A stretch of DNA of 64,000 nucleotides from Chromera velia (taxonomy: Eukaryota; Sar; Chromeraceae), in assembly GCA_018398765.1 (NCBI GenBank), contig JAHBMJ010004883.1:7462-71461 (forward strand). The letters run 5' to 3'. The translations under genes and the position numbers were made by a program. Below the pieces are notes generated by a model. The model had not been told where the DNA came from. It searched no databases and saw only the letters and a program-made list of their open reading frames with translations. This document shows, piece by piece, positions 1 to 11,967 of the stretch; within the stretch, counting starts at the first letter, position 1, and the number at the start of each line of letters is the position of its first letter.

Positions 1-275
1 CCCCCCCGCGTGGCAAAGAATGGGTGTAGGAGGTCAGAAGCAAAAACCCCACCATGTCTGCTCAGGAACAAGACAACATACAGGCATGTAGTGCATCGAG
101 AAGACTCCAGACCGGGCTGGTGCACCACATGGAGACGGGGAGACGGGGAGACAGGCGACAAAAACGGGAGAGGCGCTCCAAACGCGGTCTCCTGTGAGCC
201 TCGACTGGGGCTCGTGCAGATCAAAGAAGAGGCCTGGAAGCCCTGAGGGCAACTGACGGATCCCAACCGACTGAC

Positions 276-480
276 CAGCACAAAGAATGGCAATCAATCC
301 AAAAGCGATGCCGCACTTGGCCGCAGTCAGAGGGAGTGCCAGCACACCGCTGCCAACGATCGTTGCGATGAGGCAGAACACCAGCTGGGCTGGCGTTACT
401 TTCCTGCTGGAACAGTCGGGAGGGGGTGATAGGACTTCTCCCGTGAGGAGTTCCGTCCCTGCGCTCCTCTGATTGGTCAT
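276..480 (-). CDS. 5' exon of amino-acid transporter (AAAP/SLC38-like), partial
   Basis: The ATG at 480 opens a 68-residue exon that ends at a GTCAGT donor just below 276, phase 1. After about 27 hydrophilic residues comes a first membrane helix with the pattern T-I-V-G-S-G-V-L-A-L-P followed by A-K-C-G-I. This is typical of the start of transmembrane segment 1 in amino acid/auxin permease-family transporters, which carry amino acids across membranes by ion-coupled transport. The rest of the protein would lie to the left; a following open stretch reaches the window edge but I could not place its junctions. Substrate cannot be inferred. Family call from one helix only, so moderate confidence. 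Confidence 0.55.
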
Positions 481-1275
481 GTCGCTTTGAAAATTCAGAA
501 TTATATTGGGTCACCTGATCGAAAAAGGGTGAGTGGACCGACTAAGTGGCAAAACAAGCAACAAGAGATCAGCACATCTTCCGTTATTTGATGAGATCAT
601 GTGAGCACTGTTGGCTATTCCCGATCAGCTTTTTTTGAGTCGGGATGGTGTGTTCATCTATACACTTCTGAAAAAATCAGCAGAACGACTGACCTTCGCG
701 TTTCTTTTGGGCACTGCTTGCCTCGACGTGGCCCCCGCCACACGCGCGTCCTGGAGCGTCCATCGAGCGGACATTCCGTGGCCCCTGAACTGCATACATG
801 GCCCCGGAAAGCGTAGCGGGGGGCACTTACCAAACAATTTCCATGGCTAGGCCCATGCATATGGTAGAGCATCAGAAAAAAAGCCTCGGAAACATCCATC
901 CTGAAATTCGCTCAGAAAAGCGTAGAAAGGCGTCAAACCATCTGCAAATGATCCACGACCCCCGAAACTCTGGAGGAAAGCGAAGCGGAATATGAAGTAG
1001 GCTACAAAGCAGGGCTGTAAGGAGTACTTACCAAACTTTTTCGATGCTAATTCCGGAAAGCAGAGGGAGGGACACTTAAATTATACATACATACATCTAC
1101 TTTTTATTTTTTTTTGCTTTCTAATGCCTCCTAATGATACGATTAATACCATAAGAATTGATTTCTTTTATCAATGTCAAATTATTGCATTCTATATATT
1201 ACGTGAGGTGTCAATAAAACTACAGAAAACTTTTATTAAAAAACCAGAGAAACTTTGAACTTTTTAGTCTCAGAT
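481..1275. promoter_or_regulatory. Upstream region of the transporter, with two copies of a GTAAGT-bearing short repeat and an AT-rich tract
   Basis: No coding exon seen. Two related segments at about 803-840 and 957-1045 read, on the minus strand, a TTTG-GTAAGT donor followed by a C-rich tail. They could be donors of alternative non-coding first exons for the transporter. 1080-1260 is AT-rich and separates this region from the stop codon of the next gene. Confidence 0.35.
803..838 (-). repeat. Short dispersed repeat carrying a GTAAGT donor-like site, copy 1
   Basis: The plus strand reads CCCCGGAAAGCGTAGCGG then a G run and CACTTACCAAAC. A close copy lies at about 57476-57510 and a looser one at 957-1045. 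On the minus strand the repeat presents GTAAGT followed by a C-run. Confidence 0.5.
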
Positions 1276-1694
1276 CTACTCGGGAAGGAACCCGCCTCCT
1301 TGAATCGGATCAGGAGCTTCGCCCGCACCAGATGAAGAGACATTGCCCCGCTCCTCCTCCTTTGAACAGCCCTGATGGTCCCATCCTTTAACTTCTACAG
1401 CTGCCCTTGTTGGCTCCCCTTTCCAGTCGCCGGGAGGTCCAGGTTCAGGCTGCTCGACACAAGCATTCTGCATCACTCCAGGGCTTTCCAGCCGAATGGC
1501 GGCGGCGGACGAAGCAGAGGCGGAGGCGGATGACGCCCCTGCCCCCGCCCCATCTGTTCCAGAAGACTTCAGGCGTCTCTGCAGACAGTCGAACACTGCA
1601 GACAGCTCAAACCTCCCTGCGGCACCCCAGCCTTCCGCCCCCTTCGGAATTCCGGGCCTGAAGCTGGTGTAGAGCTCATAAGCAAGCTTGCCTG

Positions 1695-1745
<51 letters not shown>

Positions 1746-2737
1746 TGAAAAGACACAGACAGTGACGGACAGAAAGAAGGAGACGGAGAGGACAGGACAG
1801 CAAAAGAAGGAAAAGAAGGCGACGTTGGACCGAACGGCGGTGAGGACGGACCAGTGCTCTTCAGGGAGAGGCAGAAACGATGGCTATTCCAAAGCGGCCA
1901 CTGCCACCGCCCTTCAATGCGAATGCCTTTTGCGCTTCCAAAACATCTGAATGAATTTGAAGACCCTCTGGGACTGCGCCGGAAGGATGGACTGAAAGAC
2001 ACCGCGTCAAAGACCGGGGCCAGATGTCCGCATGCGTGAATGAAGAAGGATTCAGGCTGACCTCTCTTCAGTTCAGAGACGGGAACTGAGTCGGCCAGGG
2101 CGCGCAGGCAGAGGTAGGCAAGAGGGAGGAAGGAGGGGTCAAATTTGGACTGCAGGCTGCACGCACACGGAAAGTAAAAATGGTCAAAATGTGCAGATAC
2201 AAACATGCCCACAGGCAGTCGCATGTACTAGAACACAGTATGAGCGCATATCTGTGAATGAGAATGAGGGCTGGAGACCTGAGCATTCCATGCATCAATC
2301 AATGTTGTGATCGAGGGGGACTGCGAGGAGTCTTTGTGTGTGTGCATCCATGTAGGCCTTGATCTTTGCCTAGCTCCAAATCATTTGCCCATGCAAGCAG
2401 AGTTGTCCCCTCAAAGTGTCTTTTTTCAGTTGTCGAGTTTTCAGGTTTTCTCAATTGTAGAGGCAGAGCGGAGATGTCAGTCTAGCAGGTGTTTTCAAGG
2501 TTGTCCTCTCTCCCCACACGCAAAATATTGAATACACTTTCTAAATGCGAAAACAATCTATCTCACCACGCACAAAATTCAATGATGGCAGAGAACCGGC
2601 GTCAAGCGAGTCAGATTCGAGAGACAGAGAATGGGAGAGACAGACTATATGTTTCTCTTTCTCACATCCTTTCTTAATGTACAAAACAGACAAAACACAC
2701 GAGAGACAGACAGACAGACACGCACGCACGCACGCAC

Positions 2738-2777
<40 letters not shown>

Positions 2778-5077
2778 AGACGGGGAGGCGGACGGACACC
2801 CCAACACAAAAGACTGACTGACAGGCGATCCTTTGCAACAGGATCCGCTGAGGTTCCCCTGCTCGTGACTCCCCTCACAAGTTCCCCCCCCCCTCCCCCC
2901 GTCACCTTCACTTTCCGAGTAGGGACCATCTGGCCCAGCAGCTCCACGGCGCCGTCGTGACTGCATTATTACATGCTGGGGTGTGCAAATATATGGATAT
3001 GCATGTGGGTACGCACCCACGTACACATGGATATGGACGAAAAACTGCGCAGATACGCTCTCGGGACCCATTCGAATGCACATTCAGTACCGTGCACCGA
3101 CCCGGCGCTAATGGATGCTATACAAAGCCTCGGATGTGCGTGTAGAGGGAAGTTGGGAATCCTTTCTGCTTCAAACACAGATTGGCAGCGTTCTTTTGAC
3201 ACCTCTTCCAGCGAAAACCCATGAGTCACACATCGTTGGAGAATTCGAAGCAGGCTTGACCACACTGTGCAGGGGTGACTGACCTTCCAGGGGTTGATGG
3301 TGGTGCAGGCTGCAGAATCTTCAAACTCTCCCCCTGCAATAAATCAGTATCCTCCCTTTTGGCAATGTGGGGATGCAGTTTTATGATTCAAGAAACCAAG
3401 CGAGCAAGTAAAAACACAAGCCAGCAACAACCAGAGGGAAAGAAGAAAGTGAAGCGGAGTGATAGCAGGAGAAAGAGAGCGAGAGGGACAAAAACGTTTG
3501 ATTTTGTCTTGAAATGCTCGACGAACCTTTGCCTGCGCGTAGTACGAGGCGGCTGCGGTTGCCAGTGAGAGACAACAACCCCACAGAGGGCCCCGTTTTC
3601 CTCCTTCACCCTGCCCTCCGTCTCCGTCCTTTTCTCCCCCCCCACAACCTGACACGATTCCCACCCGCTCTGCCACAACAGCAGCCCAGAGAATCATCAC
3701 GGGACTTCTGTTCACTTCCGCAAAGCCCCCTCCGGTTTTCTCAATCTCTGCCCTCGCAAGATTCTCCAGACGCACCGCAGAAGCGCCCTGAAGAAGAAGA
3801 CGGCCGTCCCTCAAGGCCGCAAGGTCAAACTCTTCTGTGACTGCACGGAGGGTCTCCGAAAGGGGAGCTGCCGAAGAGGAAGAGGAGGCCCCGGCATGAC
3901 TTTGAATCAGCGTATCCAGAGGATGCCGGGGTCCCTCGACCCGGGCCCTCTTGACCTCCTCAGCCCCAGCCCTTTCAATGGGTTTGGACGATGAAGAGCT
4001 TTTTCCTCTCCCTGCTGCTCCTCCTCCAGCAGCTGCGGTCTTTTTCCTCTTCTGCCCACTGGCTGGAGACTCCTTGGGGGGCGGCTTTGGGTAGACCTCC
4101 GAGAAGTTCGGTGCGGCTGGGGTGCAGAGGGAAAAGGGGTAAATAAAAAGGAAAGGGGGGGGTGAATGTGAAAGTCTTTTGGATTTCTCTTTCTGTTTCT
4201 AGAAGATGGACATACGAAAGGAGTGCGAAAGCGCCGACTCATTTGGCAAATGGGAGCAGAGGGGAGGGAACGGGAAAGAAGCGTGGGCGGACGCCAAATA
4301 AGAAGACAAAAATGCTGCGGTCCGCTGCAGCAACGTGCAAGCCTTAGGCACCGCTGTAAGTCACTCACCCTTGATGCGCTTGAGGTAGAACACCAGATTT
4401 TCCTCTACTCTGCAAAGAACTCAACATGAGAACACAAGGTGTCTCGAAGGAAGTCGATGAGATGTAGGCAGTGTCTTCACAGGGAGGCACGTCGAGTTTC
4501 CGCAACCCGGTTGATAGTCTGCTTATGTCTGCTTGTCTTCCGCCTGCTTTCCTTCACGCAACCCTGACTTCTGGGGAATGCACAAGTGTCCAGTGAATGC
4601 GTCTCGTTTGTTAGCATGTAACACACGTGTTGTGTGAGTCTGAGGCATGCCAGCACTTATCCGCCGGCACTTCTGAGTCAGATCTGTGCAGATGTTTTCC
4701 CGTGTCCGCCCGCCTGCTTGTTAGTCTGTCTACCTGCCTACCTGCCTTCCCGTCTGACTGACTGCATTGGCAGGTTGATCTCGCACACGTCTGCGACGGT
4801 CATGTGAGCAACCCGGTTCACATCGTCGAATCCCTGTTTCCCCAGCTCGGTCTTGGCCTTCTTTGCCTGGCCCTCCGAGAGACCTGCAGGCATGCAAGGC
4901 GGGACGACAGTGTAAGAAAAAGGGCTCAGTGTGAGCAATGGGGGGGACAGTGAAACTCATTGGTACTGCTGTGCCTACTGAGGTGTGGGAATGGAAAGCC
5001 AGCAAAAACAGTGGACGGAACGACCCACCCGCTTTCAGGAGGAAGGCATGAATGTGGTCGCCGTCTCCACTCGCCAT
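1276..5077 (-). CDS. Nine-exon gene of unknown function with SAM-like N-terminus
   Basis: Exons on the minus strand: 5077-5029, 4883-4763, 4409-4369, 4116-3649, 3552-3527, 3333-3284, 2960-2906, 2149-2062, 1691-1276. All join in phase to give 437 residues ending in TAG. Residues 1-70 look like a small helical bundle of SAM or helix-hairpin type, with LSEGQAKKAKTELGKQGF then VEENLVFYLKRIK. A basic patch (GQKRKK) in a Gly/Ser/Ala-rich linker could be a nuclear localisation signal. A second folded part covers roughly residues 170-330. The C-terminus is acidic, Ser/Ala-rich and probably disordered. I do not recognise the family, and SAM-like is inference. It shares a 574-bp divergent promoter interval with the lipoate ligase gene. 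Intron 8 ends in a (CT)n(GT)n microsatellite directly against the acceptor at 1691. Confidence 0.75.
1692..1745 (-). repeat. (CT)n(GT)n microsatellite forming the 3' end of an intron
   Basis: The plus strand shows (AC)n then (AG)n, so the sense strand of the minus gene reads (CT)n(GT)n-CAG immediately before the exon at 1691. It probably serves as the polypyrimidine tract. Confidence 0.85.
2722..2790 (-). repeat. (GT)n microsatellite in intron
   Basis: (CA)n-rich on the plus strand, inside intron 7 of the SAM-like gene, so (GT)n in the sense strand. Confidence 0.85.
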
Positions 5078-5651
5078 GTTGCCTCAAATAATTATCGCGC
5101 AGTAAAAGCTCACACAGAAAGGAACTCGAAAAGGACTCGCTTTACGCAGTGGATACTGCCAAGATTGCCTCTTACAGCAAAGACACCTCAACGTCCCTAT
5201 GTATAGTCCATTCAGTGGAGGGTTCACTTCAAGTTTCACTGAGAGGCGTACGTAGACGGCATGCATGTAGACGGCTGTTCGGATCGAGGAGGCGGACACA
5301 GTCGGACGAATGGAGACGGCTTGAGGGCCGGCCGCAAGACATTACGAGACGACATCGAGACGACATGAGACAAGTTTCAGACAACAACTTCAGAGACGGA
5401 GAGAGAGGCTCAGAGAGCAAGAAAGAGAAAGAGAGAGAGTCAGAGTGGTCACGCAGCCAGCCCCGCGGCAGAAAAGACAGTGCTGCTAGAACCAGAGGGA
5501 CCGATCAGAAAAGCCGCCCGAACGACCGCGAAGCCGTTCATCGAATGCATGTACACAGTGCAATGAAATCATTTCTTGGTGCCTTCATATGATTTTCGAG
5601 AGCCCGTTGCCAAGTCATCGTCTTTTTGGCTGACAGCGAGGAGAGAACCCA
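5078..5651. promoter_or_regulatory. Divergent intergenic region between the SAM-like and lipoate ligase genes
   Basis: The 574 bp separate two outward-facing ATGs. Some open frames cross it but none shows coding character. It probably contains promoters and 5' leaders for both genes. No TATA-like element stands out. Confidence 0.45.
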
Positions 5652-8141
5652 ATGGGGGGGCGTTTCAACATTTTGCGACTGCCTCGTGTCCACATTTTTG
5701 ACCAGCTGCTGTTAGAGGAAGCTCTCTACAGGACTTCCTCAGAGAACTGGTTGCTCCAGAATGAAGGGGGGGGGAAGCGAATTCCGGCAATTGTTTTGGG
5801 AATCTCTGGAAAGCCCTCGCAGTGGGTGAACGTGGAGGCAGCTGAGAAAAATCGTAAGTCGGATGCCCTGCATTTCTCTGTTGCTGCTTTTTCTCTGCTC
5901 AACGGAGTGGTTTCACCCCTTGCCTTTTTTTTCTCCCCTGCTCTCCCCTCTTCTCTTCTCTGCTCTCCCCGTAGCTTCCCTTTTTCCTCTCTCTGGACAC
6001 CCATATCGTCGTTCCGATAAACTGAGTATTTTCTCGTGTTTTTGCTCAGCGTTTTCTCTCGTCTTCCTAGTCAGTTTGTTCCGTCTCCCTTCCCTCAATG
6101 TAGCGCGAGTCTCGAAGGTCTCAAATTATTTTTTACTCACCGATGAGCTGACGTGGGGATTTTCTTTCATCGTTCCTGTGAGACACGCTCAGGCACCCGC
6201 CGGCACGCGCACATTTAGTCTCTGAAAAACTTCTATTAGATTCCTGCAATAGCATTTTCCGTCCCTCACTCTTTGCCACGCCTCTCTTACTGCTTGACTC
6301 AGGCTTTCTTCCGCTGATACCGTGAAAATACTGCCGCCGCTCTCTCCCGTGCTCGTTTCACTTCATTCGCTTCGCTTTCCCTGCTGAACGAAGGCCTCGA
6401 TGCCCCTCGATTTCGATTTCAGGCGTCCCGATGATCCGGCGCTACACGGTCAGTTGGCAGTAGCGGCGTCGCAGGACCTTCGTAGGGGGTTGGTCAGTGA
6501 CAGCGTTACGCCGGGGTGGAGCTCCAGCGGCACGAGAGGGAGGAAATCGAAGGAGCCAAGGGAAGTCTCAAAAATCAAAATCCAGGCGCCCGCCTCTCTT
6601 TGCAGTATGCAAGCAAGTAAGATAAGCAGTCGACATGAATGAATGGAGAAATGAAAAAAGCAAGGAATTGACCTTCATTTACCGCCGTTCCTTACTCCCT
6701 TGCTCACCTCTTTTCCCCTGTGGTTACAGGGCGGAGGGACTGTGTACATTGACCACAACGTTGTGTTCTCTTCCTTCATCCTCGACAAGACCCTCTGTGG
6801 TGTTCCCCCGTTCCCAAAAGAAATGATGAAATGGAGCGGGTCCGTCCGTGCGTCTGCAGCACTCCTCTCTTTTTTCTGTCTCTCTGTGTATGTCGTTCTG
6901 TCTCTGTCTCCATCTTCTCTGTATCGTTGTTGGCTTCTCTCTCACTGATTCTGTGGCACGCGTTTGATCCAACGAAAACCGACGAAAGGGCACGCGAAAA
7001 CTTGATTCTCCTTGTGGACTTTGAAGAATGAATGAGAGGCCGCCGGGAGAGAAAGAGAGCAGAGGGTCGGGGAGCGACAACTGGTTCGGGCTTCATGTTT
7101 CGTTTCTCTTTGAGTGGATGAATGAGTATGTGGGTCCGCCCGTCCATGCAGGAACTTCTATGGTCGGGTGTTCGGGACCGAGCGGTTCCGTCAGCAGGCA
7201 GACGACTACGCTGTTCTTCCCCGGGAGTCTCTTGTAAAGAGGGGGCAAGGAGGGGGGGAAGATCCCTCTGAGGCGGAGTGGAGGAAGGTGGGAGGGAACG
7301 CGCAGGTTAGTCCTTTGTGTGGCATTTTCTCTGGTAGACCGCCATCTTCTTCAGTTTCCGTATGTGGGAGGAAGCCGTGGAGTGGAAAGGATAAGCTGGG
7401 ACACCAACAAAGAAACAGGGGCAAGAGAGAAAAGCACTGCGTTTAACCCTCTTTTCTCTATCCCTCAGTTTTTTCCGCCGAGGATTCCTGCCCTCTTTCA
7501 TCCTGCCACTCTCTGAAAGTTTCGAATTGCCGAGAATCCATTTGTGTATCTCTTTTCTCTCGCTCATAATCTGACGACACTTTCTTGCCTCCGCTCTCCT
7601 GTGTTGGCATCTCCTTTCTGCTCCCATTCAATGCTTTTCATCTTGCCTCCGCTCTCCTGTGTTGGCATCTCCTTTCCGCTCCCATTCAATGCTTTTCATC
7701 TTGCCTCCGCTCTCCTGTGTTGGCATCTCCTTTCCGCTCCCATTCAATGCTTTTCATCTTGCCTCCGCTCTCCTGTGTTGGCATCTCCTTTCCGCTCCCA
7801 TTCAATGCTTTTCAGATGTGTCGCTTGGTTCTGGTACTGCTGAAAGGAATGCACGTTTAGCGATCTGCGATGTCTCCGCTGCAGGCCTTTGCTCGCGAAA
7901 AAGTGGCTCATCACACTTCATTTCTTTGGAAATTAAATGGTCAGAGGGGCGTGGTGAGATCTGTGCATGGGGTCGTCTTCGTTCATGGAAAGGGAGGCGT
8001 ACATGTGAGCTCATTTTGCAAGATCGCTGGAGGACAGAGGCTGCGTGTAATGTTGCATGCACCTTTACAGATTCGTTCTTCCGATCCACGTTTTTATGCG
8101 CTCTAACTACTCAGTTCTTTGTCTATTCGTCTCTCTCTGTC

Positions 8142-8196
<55 letters not shown>

Positions 8197-8738
8197 TGTA
8201 TCTGCGTCTCTTCCCTCTCTGTGACGAAATCCTTTCTGCAGATGTCGCTATGCAAACCTATCTCCCCCCACCTCCGAGAGAACCAAAGTCAGCAATCCAT
8301 ACAAAACCTTACAGAGCAAATTCGACTCGTGTTTTTGCTGCTTAGTTTGGATGTTCCCTCAATGCGCCCGGTTCTTCATTCCGCCTTGTTTCGCTTTCTT
8401 GACCTCTCACCTTGCTTCATGCCTTCCCTCTTTCCTCTCTCCTTTTTTCTTTTGGGGATGTCCATGGGGGGGAGGGAGGGTGCAGGTACCGCGAAGGGCG
8501 CAGCCACAGGGACTTCCTGTGTGGTGAGTGAGGGGTCGTCCTTTCTCTCTCATGGCTTCTGCTGCCCTTCTACGCTGCACGGCGGCATTCTTTTTCTTGT
8601 TGTCTGTATGACTTAGACTTTCTTTCGTGCTCTCGCTCCTTGTTGCTGTTTTCCAGCCCCTCACTCCTAATGCTCCCTTGTGTTTAGTCTTCGAGTCTCT
8701 CCCCATCTCTCTCCTTGCTTTGTCTTTCTTTCTTTCCT

Positions 8739-8792
<54 letters not shown>

Positions 8793-9029
8793 CGTGTGTG
8801 TGTGTGTGTGTGTTGTGTGTCCTCTCTCTTCTTTTCCTCATGCCCTCTTCCTCTCAACTGCCTGCCTGCTCGCTCTTCCCTCCTGTCCCCTCTCCGTTTG
8901 ACCAATCCCCCCTCTTTTCTTTTCTTTTCTCTTCTTTCTGCTGCAGGCCTGGAGGATATGGGGGGGGAAGGTGGAGACGGCAGGGCGTTCTTCGGAAGTC
9001 CCGATGCGTTTCTTGACAGGGTGAAGAGG
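5652..9029 (+). CDS. lplA: Lipoate-protein ligase A family gene (3' exons unresolved)
   Basis: Attaches lipoate to lipoyl domains of 2-oxoacid dehydrogenases and the glycine cleavage H protein, normally in mitochondria or plastid. Exons: 5652-5853, 6423-6448, 6730-6839, 7152-7305, 7885-7939, 8242-8287, 8486-8523, 8947-9029, all in phase (238 codons so far). Diagnostic blocks occur in family order: LLLEEALYR (about 20), AIVLGISGKP, RRYTGGGTVYID (73-84, the substrate-binding loop), RKVGGNAQ (157-164, with the family's catalytic Lys 158), HHTSFLW (173-179), then KYREGRSHRDFL. The family usually continues another 30-80 residues, so one or two exons remain before about 10.4 kb. Candidates start at 9711 (EATSFAEER) and about 10056 (ECEWTEKTRDEM), but I could not decide. 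No clear targeting peptide is seen before residue 15, unless an upstream exon exists. Confidence 0.85.
7584..7815 (+). repeat. 58-bp minisatellite, four copies, inside lplA intron 4
   Basis: Units start at 7584, 7642, 7700 and 7758 with an exact 58-bp period. The only difference I see is one T/C in the first unit. The unit is pyrimidine-rich, begins CTTGCCTCCGCTCTCC and lies wholly within intron 4 (7306-7884). The near identity implies recent expansion. Confidence 0.95.
8143..8190 (+). repeat. (CT)n(GT)n microsatellite, lplA intron 5
   Basis: (CT)n directly followed by (GT)n in the sense orientation of the plus-strand gene, upstream of the acceptor at 8242. Confidence 0.9.
8740..8812 (+). 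repeat. (CT)n(GT)n microsatellite, lplA intron 7
   Basis: Same composite (CT)n(GT)n array in sense orientation, upstream of the exon at 8947. Confidence 0.9.
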
Positions 9030-9137
9030 GTCGGTGCGCGTCCAGTGACTGCAGCTCTTTCTCTTCCGTTCCCTCGCTTCCCCTTCTTGTGTGTTCTGGT
9101 CTACTTAATGAAGGAACGAAGGAATGAACGAACAAGC

Positions 9138-9173
<36 letters not shown>

Positions 9174-10499
9174 GGAAGAAAAGAAGAGACCCGCGTTGTT
9201 CTGCCACTCTTTCAACGGGGGGGGGCAATTCATTGTCCTCTCCTCGTCTGGGGGGGAGCGGCTTGAATCGTCGGGGACAGAAATACCGAACATCAGGCGT
9301 CGCCTTGCTTGTACAGCCGTGCATCCTGTGCGAGGGGGCGTAGTTCACGTCGGCACAGTTCTCTCTCCATTTCTTTTGTCCTTCCCATCCTCCCTTGCTC
9401 TTGCTCTTGCTCCTACTCGGGCAACCGGGGAAAGAGAGGTGGGACCTCTGAGGAATGGATGTTGCCCCCTTCCTGCCTTGCTTGCTTTCTTCGCCAGCTC
9501 TGTGTTAAATGAACACTAAGCTTCGGGGTTCGTTCTTCTCCAACGTGTTCCTTCTGAAATGCTGTACTGAATGCGTAAATGCCAACGCTGATTTTGCCTC
9601 AATCCTTTCCCTTCCCTTCTTCCACGTTTTTCTTGTTATTCCTTTTTGAAGTCTCACAGCGTGCGTCCTCTATCTTCTATTTCTTCCGATTTTTTTTTTC
9701 TTTGCTGCAGGAGGCGACTTCTTTTGCAGAAGAACGTGGTTGTACCGGTCGGCCCTTTTTCTCTTCATGCTCCCCCCCCTTTTCTCTGACTGCCGGGCGG
9801 GATCTTTTTTTTTTTGTCTTTCGTTCGTTCGTTCGTACCTGAAAAGACGAAAATCGCTGGGGGCATGACGGCCTTTCCTTTTGAAGAACCAACAGCAAAA
9901 TCTTTTACACGGCGAAAGAAGAAACGAGGCACCCGTTCAGCCTACCCTCCATGCGTGAGACGGTGATGGTGTGCAGGCACAAACAAGCTTGGAAACTGGA
10001 TTATCTTCTTCAGCACGTATGTGTTTCGCCTTGGATTTTGTGTCCTTCAGTGCAGGAATGCGAGTGGACAGAGAAGACGCGAGACGAGATGCGGGGTGTT
10101 GTTTCAGATTTTCTCTCCAATGAACGCACACGGGGTCGGTCGAAGAGACCTGAGTACGGGCCTTTTCAATCAATCAATCAAACAAACTTGTGTGTCTGTG
10201 TGTGTGTGTGTGCGTGTGTGTGTGTGTGTGTAGCCGCCTTTGCATTGGTTGCTGAGCATGGAACTTCAGCACAACCCTGCAGTTCTGAGTCAACGTCTTT
10301 TTCCTTCTCTGTCCGCACCTCTCTGTGTGCTTTCTGCTTTTCCGTTTCTTGTGTGGCCTCCGTCCTGCTGTGCAAAAACGTCATGCAGGTTTGAGGGCCA
10401 CTTGGGTAGTCGACAGGGATGGAAAACGGTTGGATGACTCGAGCCCTGAAGTCGCCTCACTTGGTCTCGCGAAACTTGCAAAACAAAATTCAGAAATAA

Positions 10500-11300
10500 G
10501 CGCATCATTGTTTTCCTGATCCAGTATTCATGATTCTATACGGTCATCATTGTGGTTCGTGAGAGAGGAATCCATTTGAGAAGTAAAGCACGCTTTTGTG
10601 TTCGTCTTACGCCTGAGGCAAAAAAACTCAATCTTGACCATCAAAAACCTAGTCAAAAACAGTCGATTGAGAACTAGATCTGTTCTAGGATCTATGTAGA
10701 AACCGGCCAGTACAATTCATTAAATAAAATGTTGTAGTATGTCCCCATGGTTGGCCAAAGCCTATAAGTGGTGCCTCACTGGCTTTAGCCTTCTCCATTC
10801 AATTCAAAATTCAAAGTGATAAAAAATACGTAGGCGTGTTTTTGATATGTGTTTTTATATTATATTATCAATTGACATATAGACTGCTAATAAAAATAAT
10901 TAATACATGCACTGTTCAATACTGGATTCAAGATCATACGAGTGTATGTAATCACTTTCTAAATTCTAGTATAATACTAGGTATGCTAATCTACTGATAA
11001 TCACTGATTGCATTTAAGGATCGATATGCCATGCATGGAAGTGCCAGTGATATTCCTCCGCTGGCTAGTCAGCTGTTAGGTATATGGCCTGCCGACTCAG
11101 TGCCGAGATAAAAAATATGACTGTTAGGTTCAATAAATAAAAACACAGATATCAGATAAAATTCAACTGAAGCCTTTACGGAATATAAAAGTTTTATCGT
11201 GATGAAGCAATGCTTGATCGACGTCCAGCGCTGGCGTCTAGGCTAGCGTGACGTTTGGATTTAAGTCTTAACTCGGAAATCAATATTATCAATCATCATT
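10500..11300. other. AT-rich, CTAG-rich island at a convergent gene junction
   Basis: Base composition drops sharply to AT-rich between the end of the lplA gene (+) and the end of the NACHT-ankyrin gene (-). No protein-coding exon, RNA gene or repeat array is visible. CTAG occurs repeatedly, for example near 10641, 10672, 10685, 11060 and 11239. From 11300 to 11967 composition is more normal, but I see no gene there either, only the likely 3' UTR of the NACHT gene. Confidence 0.6.
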
Positions 11301-11967
11301 TTGCGGCAACGAAAGCACTAGCGAAAGCAGTTCGGCATGGTTGTTCACGTTACCATTGGTATCACTGCAAGCATCATGCACCCCTGCATATCGCAGCATC
11401 AGTCGACGGATGCATTTCAAAGGGGCCCTCGCTTGCCAGGATGAATAGCAAAACAAGCTGCGTGGATTGTGTCAAATAATCCATCACCCAATGGAAGTTG
11501 AACGCTAGGTTGAACGAAAGCAGCGTACTCATATAAACTTCAGTCGCCATGAGCTATGAGCAACTCCCCCTCGAAAATATCATGCTGAGTTTACATCCAC
11601 GCGAGTCAATGAGTCTTCAAAGTTCCTCAAGGCATGCCGGTCTTCTTTGGGGACTGCGGCATGGCCTGCACAGAAGATAGACGTTAAAATTAGCTGTCTG
11701 CATGCTGTACCAGATGGCTTCAAGTCTTCAGCCCTGCTGTCCGAGAACCAGGGGACCTCCAACTCACGGACTGAAGAGTACAGCTGAGACATTGAGCCAT
11801 CAGGTGATTACTATCATGTCTCTCACAAAGCGCAGTCACACGTTACAGTCTAGTGGGCATCAGACGCAATCAAGGACAGCTTTATGAAAATATGGAAAAG
11901 GGGAAATTCAAAGGACTACCAAACACATCCCTTGAGTTTTACCAAAGCACACCACCGTTGACTGACT

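Noticed and set aside
9272-9340. Acceptor CTTGTACAG as the next lplA exon
   Set aside because: The frame required by the preceding exon meets a TAG after eight codons.
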